Origin: Toxotes chatareus
Taxonomy: Eukaryota > Chordata > Actinopteri > Toxotidae
Reading direction: 5' to 3'
NCBI GenBank assembly: GCA_016801885.1
Contig: CM028889.1
Location: 12,711,001 to 12,775,000, forward strand
Length of the DNA stretch: 64,000 bases
Translations under genes and position numbers: made by a program
Shown: positions 38,066 through 48,600 of the stretch, piece by piece
How positions within the stretch are numbered: position 1 is the stretch's first letter
How the letters are laid out: the number at the start of each line of letters is the position of its first letter
Notes under the pieces: generated by a model
Told to the model about the DNA's origin: nothing
The model's input: only the letters and a program-made list of their open reading frames with translations
The model's database searches: none

Positions 38066-38464
38066 TGTGGCGATTTTATTAGAAAACCTCATGGTTATAA
38101 AATCTGGATTTTAACAGAGCAGCAGCTTGGAAGTGACTTAATGGGCCACGTTTCAGTCATTATTTCATACCTGTTCCATTGTCTGACAATGAACGGAAAA
38201 ACATGTAGATGAGAACATCTTAACCAGCAGACAGTGGGCAGAATGCAGACACGACGTGATGACATCATGAATCTGCTAATTAGCGTGCAACATCATCTGG
38301 CAGTGCAGCCACATACAAGGTTTTGACCTAGTCTTGTTCAAAGACAACATTAAGAAGACGAGATGAAGACACCGCTTACAAACGTTGTTTTTCTTTGTTG
38401 TCTTTTATCCAATAAGTTTATTTCCATATTGCACTGCTGATGGCCCTACGATAGCTGTTCACTT

Positions 38465-38625
38465 TACACTCCATCTTATTCTCACTCCTAAAAAAAAGTA
38501 CTCAAGGTACTTAAAATTCATTACTTCAGGCAATCAAACCACAGTTTTCTGGCAGAGCACCATGGACTCAGAGCTGGAGATGCTGACCCTCATTACAACT
38601 GCTTGACAATTGGCTGAAAACCACA
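38465..38625 (+). repeat. dispersed repeat, copy 2 of a pair with 31975-32152
   Basis: Same order of blocks as copy 1, with a short internal deletion around 38530. It starts CACTCCATCTTATTCTCACT and ends near GGCTGAAAACCAC. The copies are about 6.5 kb apart and in the same orientation. Confidence 0.75.
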
Positions 38626-39607
38626 GTCCAATGTACCCAGAACCTAAGACACCAAACTCAACACACATATTATTGTTACAAAGAATATTGATATCAAACA
38701 ACTGTGCAAAATCCCAAATTACACAGACAATAGTCTGGAGTGTACTGTGAGTGTTGATAGTTTTTCTCTCACAGCAGATGATATCACTGTCTATAAGCCT
38801 GATATTTTTAAATTAGCAGCCTCCATTCCAGCAACACAACCAACAAGCTGCCATCAGACACTCTGACACTTTGAAACCTCGTCAATCTGTCATGTTGAAT
38901 GTATTTCAGGACTCTCGACTTCAGGTCCTGATTTCCTGCCTTTCTCAGAATCCCATTCCACCAACCCTTGGGAACCTTGTTTTATAATCTAATGTTTTTG
39001 CCTCTTATAGGTGGATTTCTCCTGCTGTTAATTCTTGTTTGACGCTTAGGGACTTGAACTAAAGCCTGGCAAGTACTGTTTACATTTTGTATCACTGAAT
39101 CTTTCTCTAGTATCAAACTTCACTGCAGCTTCTGGAAATATCTGGACGCGACCTTTGCTGCAGGTTCGCGGTGCATCAGACGAAACATGACCAGCAGCAG
39201 TGACACGTCTGCTGAGACCAGCGTCACTGGGACTGACCCAACGTCTGAACATCCACAGAAGAAAAACGCTGCTCTGGAAAACTGAGAAGGCTGAGATGAT
39301 GCACGGCGTAATAACAGACAAGAGACCAACCAGAACTGGGGGGGGTTTTCAACACTTCTGACAATAGAGGAGGTTGGGGGGGATTTCCGTCCCATGTACT
39401 GTAACAGCCTCACCCACAACAGTATCTGAGAAAAAAAGGTTTTCTTCTATATCTGCTCCAGCAAACAAGCTGTGTTTATGAGGTACTTTTCTAAACAGCA
39501 GCTAAAACCAAGGGAAAAAAAGCCAAAGATATTATACCAGTTTTACAATGCTTTTTAAAAATGTAAACTGATTTTGCTTTTACAAAACTGATTTTGCTTT
39601 TACTTTC

Positions 39608-39630
39608 TTTTTTTTTTTTTTTTTTTTTTT
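39608..39630. repeat. poly(T) run
   Basis: About 22 consecutive T residues. It is preceded by a short tandem duplication of CTGATTTTGCTTTTAC. Confidence 0.8.
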
Positions 39631-40233
39631 GTCGATTAACAACCACAAAAAACACAGCACTTTATATCCTGCCAGATGCCAGATAGGATTGAGAGTGTAT
39701 AAGGAGTATAAGGAATCAGTGTTTACAGGGACGATTACAGGGGACGACAGTCACCTCTTATTAGGTCTAGAAAAGCGTAAATTCACAACAATCAACAAGA
39801 ATCTCTGCAAATAATTGAAAAAAGAAACTATAAGTCTCTATTGAGACATGGAAAGATTATGGCTACAGCCTCAGGACATTAAAACACTATAAAGCTTAAT
39901 AAACCCATAACCCCACTGCTGTAAGGTACTAAACATCCTGGAAATGCTCCAGGAGCATTTCATTTCTGTGCAGCAGCTTTTCTGCAGCCAAAAACAACTT
40001 TTTTAAAGTATATTAAACGTCTTACAAGTCTCTCTTACAGGCGCTGCAGAGACAGTTACATTAGTTGTGATCAATAAATCCCCATAACACACCAAGGCAC
40101 CTCCTGACTAAAACACACGCCGCGCAAATCGCTTTGTCGTTTGCTCTGAAAGTCGATCAGTCAGGCAATAATCAGCTAATCAGTGCGTATCAGTATCGGG
40201 TGTTTATCGATCCCTCGGGCTGTTTCTTCTTAC

Positions 40234-40330
40234 CTTACGGCTTCTCTCCGTCCAGTCACACTGAGACTTGACATGACTTTCGGAGAAGGCAGGAAAACTT
40301 TGGGAGGAGAAAAAAAAAAAACTCCTACCC
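40234..40330 (-). other. kank3: candidate first (non-coding) exon of kank3
   Basis: On the minus strand, a CpG-containing stretch ends at a near-perfect donor, GCCGTAAG|GTAAGA, at 40234. Nothing else between here and 24.0 kb looks as much like a leader-exon end. If used, the first intron would be about 16 kb. The upstream limit is arbitrary. Without transcript data this could belong to another gene or be chance. Confidence 0.3.
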
Positions 40331-40750
40331 CGTTGACTAAACCACCACCGCCTGGGTTACAAAATAAAATTGCCACGTTGAAAAATATTTTGTAGTGCAT
40401 GAATATCATACCCAAATGTATATTGTGTATTTTTCTCCATTTGTTTAACAGCTTGCTACCTATAATTGTGCTGTGTAAGTAATGTGTAATAACAGTTAGA
40501 CCTTTCTGTTTGATCTCTTCTCGAATTTATACTTAATCAGTTTTTGATTATCACGTTTTGATAATGAATGTAAACTAACTTTGTTTACAAAGTTAGAACA
40601 TTGAGAGCTAACACAGCTCGATTTATGTCTTTGTAGTCAATATGTGCCCAGTCATGTTTACTTGTTTTGTGTCTACTAAAATTGTCTTCACTACAATACG
40701 AATAGAATTATTTGCATAAATACCAAATCTGCCTCTGCTGTAACCTCCTG

Positions 40751-40780
40751 AAGTTGCATTGTTAATTGACAATGCAACTT
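40751..40780. repeat. perfect 12-bp inverted repeat with 6-base loop
   Basis: AAGTTGCATTGT (40751-40762) is exactly complementary to ACAATGCAACTT (40769-40780) around TAATTG. It lies between the candidate kank3 first exon and the promoter-like region near 41.1 kb. Function unknown. Confidence 0.8.
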
Positions 40781-41029
40781 TAGGCCACTTTACCAACCGC
40801 CCAAGATGAACTGGAAGGCTAAATTAACTTTGTAACAGTTTTGTTTACACCCCGAAACACTGTATTTTTGCAGATATTTCAACTGCCTACGATGTGCTTT
40901 TGTTTTGAAGGCAGAATCATGCCCTTTCCGGTAATTTTCTGTCTAACCCTGTTGTGTTTGACGCAGCCCTGGAGACGTTGACACTGATTACGGCTTTAGG
41001 GAATCAATGACAGACAGGCGAATCCTACA

Positions 41030-41340
41030 ATAAGAAACGAGATTTAGAGCCTTTCTGTGGTGACGGGGGGCGGGACTTTTATCAAATCGGTCAAATGGCG
41101 CCAAAGTTACAAGATGCTGTGTTCGCCCTTCAGTTGTCTTGACAACCGCACATCCGATCGACTTCAGACTTCGTGTGTGTTGTTGAGGATCCATGGGAAC
41201 GTAGTGTCGACTGCTAAAGTTTTTGGATGATAGTTTCTCGATAAACATAAAAAGAGAAACAGCAAAGTGAATGCTGAAGCGACGCACGCACGTAACCGAC
41301 GTGAGCGTGTGTTGCAGTGATGTTTCCAGCTCTTCCCGGT
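41030..41340. promoter_or_regulatory. CpG-enriched, promoter-like region
   Basis: CpG density rises sharply above the surrounding AT-rich DNA. There is a GC box (GGGGGGCGGGAC, about 41065-41075), an E2F-like ATGGCGCCAAA (41095-41105), an RFX X-box-like palindrome GTTGTCTTGACAAC (41133-41146), and clustered CGACG/ACGCACG at 41280-41310. A 133-codon minus-strand frame crosses it, but its composition is not convincing as protein. It could be the kank3 promoter, or that of a gene whose body is not in this window. Confidence 0.4.
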
Positions 41341-44300
41341 TGTTAATCCATCTTTGGTCACAGTAAGAGGCAAAACTATGCGTGCTCATATGTACATAAA
41401 TAAAGAGCTGAAGACATACGCATTAAAGCCTCGTAAGCTGCATTAACGCAATCCAGCAGCTGAGGGCGCTGTTGTGCTTAAGGTCAAAATAGAAAAATTA
41501 ATTTCATTGGAGGCACAAAATTTACTGTATTCTACCTGGAACTTTTTTAAATGTATGTAGAATTAGAAATTGCCATCAACAATCTGATCTATAACCTTTA
41601 AACAATAACTGTATCCCAGCTGCTGTGAAGTTTGATTTTCCAGCATCTGGTTTGGATCAGTTGTTCTGGGAAAAAACAAAAACTACCAGAGAAACAAGGA
41701 CATTTTCATTTAGGTTTACTTTCCACTGCCTGTTTGATTTTTACTTTTAATGGCATCTAACAAGGCACATGTTTAGTTTTTGTCTTCTTAAACAATAATT
41801 AAGTCAACATTTCTTTAAATAAAAATATTCACAAGGTGTCTTTGTGTTTTGTTAGTGGGATGGGTCTGGGAAAGCAGGATTTAAGAAAAAATAGTCCTTG
41901 ATCTAGTTGAAAGATTTGGAAAAAGCTAAGAAGTAACTTTTTATTTATTTATTTATTTATTTATTAGTCAAACTAACGTGAAAAGGAGTCATACTACCAC
42001 CTGCTCCCATTTGACGGAAACTAACTTGATTTTGTTTTTTTGTTTTTTACTAAGGTAAAAAAGTGTCATATTAGCACCTGTCATCACACAACTGAAGCAA
42101 ACTCCTTTGTGACATGAGACTGAAAACAAACAAAAGGATTGTATTGTTTCAGTATCTCTAATCTTCTGATTACTCTCGCTTAATTTTTTCATTGCCATAA
42201 AAGTAAGATGTCTTAAACTCTGTTGCATCTCCATTGATTTTACAGATTACCACTGAATAGAACACATAAAATAAAGCACTCTAGCAGCAAATTATGAACT
42301 GACAACCACATCTTTTTTTTTTCAATCTGAGTAACATTAAGTATTGGTGTGATTTAGCTCTGCAGCGTTGTCGGACAGGAAGGCTCGGCTCTCCGGTGAC
42401 CCGAGGGAACAATACAAATATTGGCAGGTCGCCATGACCCTCAAGAACAGTGCTGATCAACGTGACACTGTCAAAAGACCATGTACTGCTATAGACCCAA
42501 GAGAGGAACAGTGATGGGTTCAACAGTTTAAACAGATACTTTAAACTATCTGCTCTGGCATCGCAGCACCTGGATTTGTGGATGTATGAAACTAATTCTC
42601 ATTCACTAAAATTTTCCAGGGAGGAACCATGAAATACAAAAATGAGTCAAATATATTCATAGTAGTGTAACTGTTGAGTGTCAGTCTGAGTTCAGAATCA
42701 GTGAACTCACCAGCTCAGTGATCCCCAAATGGCTGTGTCGGTCAGATGATAAAGATCAGGAAAGGTGATTTTGATTCACTTGCACTGCTACAATCGGCAT
42801 CATTTTCAGTTGTAGGCAGCAAAAAAACTCTAAAAAAGACTGTACACTACCTCTACAACAGCAGACAAACATAGCAACTAGCTGGTGGACACAGTAGAGC
42901 ATTTAGCTGCTAAAGACCCAGATATGTCCCTTGGGAGTTGGTGGATACCAAAAATGGAGGTAAACGAGAATGGATGTTGGACTTACATCTGCCAAGTGGC
43001 CAGAAATACACCTCCACATGAATGATAATGTTTTTTTGTAATTACTGGATGTATAAAAAGGAAACCGTTTGTGAACATTTTCACGTTTACTACTTCAGAA
43101 GGTGATAATATGTCGGTGTTGTGTTTACTGCTTGTTCTGTTGCCCAGAGATGGCCAGGGATTAAAGATGTATAAAGCCTGTATAAAATATACTTTGTTAT
43201 TCCATTTGAGATTCAAGCACTTGTTAATAAATTTAAGAGTGGAAAAAAATTCTGTGGAGTGGAGTGGAAAAAAATAGTTTTTGCAGGATAGAAAAAAGCC
43301 AACTGATTACAATTAGTCACTGAAACAGTCCATAATCAATCAGGTTATTATTCCTGCTCAGGCAACAAAGTACATTTTCACAAATATTTTCTTAATGATT
43401 TTGTTGTTGAGTTCGCTGTGCTTCCTTTCTTTCTTTATTTATTTTACTTTAACTGGCAAGGGAACTGTTGCTGCTTTACTTCAGTAAATGATTAAATTTA
43501 CTAATTTCTTTGCTCCTGATATGACTGCTGCTGTAAGGAGATGACTGAAGATAACCTTTAGCTTTAACGTCAGACTGTTTTCCTCCCACTGAATGGTCCT
43601 ACCAGAACCCTGACAAACGTGCAGCAGTTTGTATATGGGGAGTTTTCTGATGGACTGTACAGATGGAGGAAGTTGCAGTTCTTTGGAGGCTCTTAGACGT
43701 TTTATGGCTTCTTTTTCCTGGCGGTCAGTGTGACCTCTGATCCTAGACCAGATCCAAGAGACATGAGCACACCCTCATCCTCACAAGACCTGCTCACTGA
43801 TGACCATTTTACTGCTGTCAGCTAAATCTTACTGAAAGTACAACCCTTTAAAACTTGATTGTTAGATTACAAATATACATAAATGTGAAATACACAAGGA
43901 CAGTTTTCCTGCATCTGTGTAGATGGATTTTTATCAGGACTAATTTACTGCTCAAAGTAAGTGACATGTAAGAAAAACGTCCCTTGTTGTGGATGGTTTC
44001 ACTCATTTCTGTTAAATCCTTCCAACAAATGCACCAAGGGAGCTGAACTCCCAGTTCATCTTAGTAGGGAGAAGAGCAGCTGCCATGATTGTGAGCTGGC
44101 TCTGTTGCTCTCAGTGTGAGTCATTATTTCCAGCAGGGAGATAGGTTTTCACAAATCTTGCTGAATTCCACTTTCTGATAAGGCACCATTTATAAGCTGT
44201 GATGTAAGGCTTTATTAATCATTAAAAAATTGTTTTCTAATGCTTTACAGACCAGTTATAAACCATTAATAACGACAACTTTTGGGCTGCCTGGTTGGGG

Positions 44301-44365
44301 AAAAGCCTCCTTCAGAACTTTAAGTCTAAAGCTATAAATGTTACTATAAACTGCTATTATTATTA
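41341..44365. other. non-coding DNA, no gene recognised
   Basis: AT-rich DNA between the promoter-like region and the repeat at 44366. A TTTA tetranucleotide run lies at 41938-41966. No exon with family similarity is visible. Confidence 0.45.
41938..41966. repeat. TTTA tetranucleotide microsatellite
   Basis: About seven TTTA units. Confidence 0.85.
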
Positions 44366-45140
44366 GGGCCCGAGCACGAAGTTCGTGTGAAGCCCTATTG
44401 TAACTGAAGGGATTATTATTATTCTCCTCTTTTATTTTTCTTCCGCCGCTTTGTCAGCTAATTTGACCCCCTGAACGTGCTCAAAAAGTCACCAAACTTT
44501 GCCCAAAATTGTCCCCTGACGAAAACTCTTGTTTGACACTGTCGGTGCGACCAGGCGCGGCCAAACTGCCAGCTGTATTTGTGGCTGTATCTCACACATA
44601 CTTCATCCAATGTGGATGAAAAATCAGGCATACGTTACACGATGTGGGCGGAGCACTGCTGCAAACTCACCCTCCGATTTATGAGGATTTGGGGTTTTTC
44701 CCACTTATCATCCATTCTGGCAAATATTCCGCCTTGAAACCTATAATCCCATACAAGTCTTGCCACGGGGCACCGTTTTAGCACAATTCGGCGTGGTCAC
44801 TCAGCTCAGCAACGCCCCCTTGAATGTGAACTCAGCCCCTGTGAGGCCTACAGACATGAAATTTGGTGCACAGATAGATCTCTTCAATACAAGAAAAAAA
44901 GTCTCTTGGGAGGGGCCCATGTCTTTTCTGTTGCTGTATACTGCTGTGCTTCTCTGGGGAGAAGAGCAGGAGAGAGGAGAGGACATAATCTGATACATCT
45001 GAAATGATTTGTCATGGTTCAGAAGACATTGATAAGTAAAATCAAAAGCTTTCATGAAAATTACACGATGTGAGCGGGGTGGCAATGTTAACCCTTCGCT
45101 AAAACACAGGAAATGGATGTTTTAGCGGGTGTTTCTCCAA
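44366..45140 (+). mobile_element. 'GGGCCCGAGC' teleost interspersed repeat
   Basis: It begins TTAGGGCCCGAGCACGAAGT, followed by AGCCCTATTG and ATTATTATTATTCTCC. The body has CACCAAACTTTGCCCAAAAT, ACGATGTGGGCGGAGC and CCACGGGGCACCGTTTTAGC, the blocks of a very abundant fish repeat. A second ACACGATGTGAGCGG block occurs near 45062. No intact protein is encoded. It directly abuts the satellite array, so its right end is hard to place. Confidence 0.65.
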
Positions 45141-45179
45141 CATACTTAATCTACTTAAGTACTTAACATTTTGACTCCA

Positions 45180-45600
45180 TTCTAAAATATGACTTTTTTT
45201 TGGCCTTACTATAGCCTTACTATACTATGACGGGTTTTTTTGGCATATTTTGAGGCCATACTAAAGTATGACATTTTTTTGGCCTATTTTGAAGCCTAAA
45301 TATACTATGACTTTTTTTGGCCTATTTTGAAACCTTACTATACGATGATGTTTTTGATGACATTTTGAGGCCATACTAAAGTTTTAAAGAGTTTTTTGGG
45401 CATATTTTTACGCATTACAGCCGTATGACGTGTTTTATGACTGTTTGAGGTCTTACTGAAATATGACTTGTTTTTGCCATGTTTCGACGCCTTACAGCCA
45501 TATTACATGTTTGATGACATTTTGAGGTCTTACTATATACTATGGCGATTTTTATGACATTTTGAAGCCCCAAAAAAATTTGACTTTTTTTGGCCGATTT
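45180..45600 (+). repeat. diverged edge units of the satellite array
   Basis: About ten half-units of 38-42 bases, of the form TTTTTTTGGC(A/C)TATTTTGA then GGCCATACTAAAGTATGAC, diverge from one another far more than the units further right. The second half of the later 76-base unit (TTTATGACATTTTGAGG) is here still recognisably the same as the first half (GGCCTATTTTGAAACC). Confidence 0.8.
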
Positions 45601-48600
45601 TGCCGCCTTACTATACTATGACCATTTCTATGACATTTTGAGGCCGTTCTAAAAAATGACTTTTTTTGGCCAATTTTGACGCCTTACTATACTATGACCA
45701 TTTTTATGACATTTTGAGGCAAAAAAAAAAAAGGACTTTTTTTGGCCGATTTTGACCCCTTACTATACTATGACGTTTTTTATGACATTTTGAGGTCAAA
45801 AAGTTTTTTGACTTTTTTTGGCTGATTTTGACGCCTTACTATACTATGACGTTTTTTATGACATTTTGAGGTAAAAAAAAAATGTTGACTTTTTTTGGCT
45901 GATTTTGACGCCTTACTATACTATGACGTTTTTTATGAGAAAAAAGTCAAAAAAATTTTTTGACTTTTTTTGGCCGATTTTGACGCCTTACTATACTATG
46001 ACGTTTTTTATGACATTTTGAGGTCAAAAAATTTTTTGACTTTTTTTGGCCGATTTTGATACCTTACTATACTATGACGTTTTTATGACATTTTGAGGTC
46101 AAAAAATTTTTTGACTTTTTTTGTCTGATTTTGACGCCTTACTATACTATGACGTTTTTTATAACATTTTGAGGTCAAAAAAAATTTTGACTTTTTTTGG
46201 TCGGTTTTGACACCTTACTATACTATGACGTTTTTTATGACATTTTGAGGTCAAAAATTTTTTTTACTTTTTTTGTCTGGTTTTGACACCTTACTATACT
46301 ATGACGTTTTTTATGACATTTTGAGGTCAAAAATTTTTTTGACTTTTTTTGGCTGATTTTGACGCCTTACTATACTATGACATTTTGAGGTCAAAAAATT
46401 TTTTGACTTTTTTTGGCCGATTTTGACGCCTTACTATACTATGACATTTTAAGGTCAAAATTTTTTTTGACTTTTTTTGGCTGATTTTGACGCCTTACTA
46501 TACTATGACATTTTGAGGTCAAAAATTTTTTTGACTTTTTTTGGCCGATTTTGACGCCTTACTATATTATGACGTTTTTTATGACATTTTGAGGTCAAAA
46601 ATTTTTTTGACTTTTTTGGGCCGATTTTGACGCCTTACTATACTATAACGTTTTTTATGACATTTTGAGGTCAAAAAATTTTTTGACTTTTTTTGGCCGA
46701 TTTTGACGCCTTACTATACTATGACATTTTTTATGACATTTTGAGGTCAAATATTTTTTTGACTTTTTTTGGCCGATTTTGATGCCTTACTATACTATAA
46801 CGTTTTTTATGACATTTTGAGGTCAAAAAATTTTTGACTTTTTTTGGCCGATTTTGACGCCTTACTATACTATAACGTTTTTTATGACATTTTGAGGTCA
46901 AAAATTTTTTGACTTTTTTTTGGCGATTTTGACGCTTACTTTACTATACTATGACGTTTTTTATGACATATTGAGGTCAAAAACAATTTTGACTTTTTTT
47001 TGTCTGATTTTGACGCCTACTATACTATACTATGAGCGTTTTTATGAGAAAAAGTCAAAAAATTTTTTTTTTTTTTTTTGGCCGATTTTGACGCCTAATA
47101 TATATACTACGTTTTTTATGAGAAAAAAGTCAAAAAATTTTTTTAACTTTTTTTGGCGATTTTGACGCCTTACTATACTATGACATTTTTTATGACATTT
47201 TGAGGTCAAAAATTTTTTGACTTTTTTTCTGATTTTGACGCCTTACTATACTATGACATTTTTTATGACATTTTGAGGTCAAAAACATTTTTTGACTTTT
47301 TTTTTTTATCTGATTTTGACGCCTTTACTATACTATGACGACTTTTTTTTTTATGACATTTTGAGGTCAAAAAAAATTTGACTTTTTTGGCCGATTTTGA
47401 CGCCTACTACTATACTATGGCGTTTTTTATGACATTTTGAGGTCAAAAAATTTTTTTGCTTTTTTGACGATTTTGACGCTTTTTTTGTCGATTTTGACGC
47501 TTTTTTTGACTTTACTATGACTTTACTATATGACGTTTTTATGAGAAAAAAGTTTGAAAAAATTTTTGACTTTTTTTTGACTTTTTTTGGCCGATTTTGA
47601 CGCCTTAATATACTATGACGTTTTTTATGAGAAAAAAGTCAAAAAATTTTTTAACTTTTTTGGCCGATTTTGACGCCTTACTATACTATGACGTTTTTTA
47701 TGACATTTTGAGGTCAAAAATTTTTTGACTTTTTTTGGCCGATTTTGACGCCTTACTATACTATGACATTTTTTATGACATATTGAGGTCAAAAACAATT
47801 TTGACTTTTTTTATCTGATTTTGACGCCTTACTATACTATGACGTTTTTTATGACATTTTGAGGTCAAAAAAATTTTTTGACTTTTTTTTGGCCGATTTT
47901 GACGCTTACTTTACTATACTATGACGTTTTTTATGACATTTTGAGGTCAAAAAAATTTTTTGACTTTTTTTTTGGCCGATTTTGACGCCTTACTATACTA
48001 TGACGTTTTTTATGACATTTTGAGGTCAAAAAATTTTTTGACTTTTTTGGCCGATTTTGACGCTTTTTACTATACTATGACGTTTTTTATGACATTTTGA
48101 GGTCAAAAAAAATTTTGACTTTTTTTGACTTTTTTGGCCTTACTATTTTGACGCCTTACTATACTATTGACTTTTTTTTATGACATTTTGAGGTCAAAAT
48201 TTTTTTGATTTTTTTTGGCCGATTTTGACGCCTTACTATACTATGACGTTTTTTATGACATATTGAGGTCAAAAACAATTTTGACTTTTTTTGTCTGATT
48301 TTGACGCCTTACTATACTATGACGTTTTTTATGAGAAAAAAGTCAAAAAATTTTTTTGACTTTTTTGTCTGATTTTGACGCCTTAATATACTATGACGTT
48401 TTTTATGACATTTTGATGTCAAAAAATTTTTTGTCTTTTTTTGGCCGATTTTGACGCCTTACTATACTATGACGTTTTTTATGACATTTTGAGGTCAAAA
48501 AATTTTTTGACTTTTTTTGGCCGATTTTGGCCTTACTATACTATGACATTTTTTTATGACATTTTGAGGTCAAAAATTTTTTTGACTTTTTTGTCTGATT

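Noticed and set aside
40988..41389. 133-codon minus-strand open frame in the CpG-rich region
   Set aside because: No recognisable domain, no good splice or start context, and elevated GC alone lengthens chance frames. Kept only as a promoter-like region.
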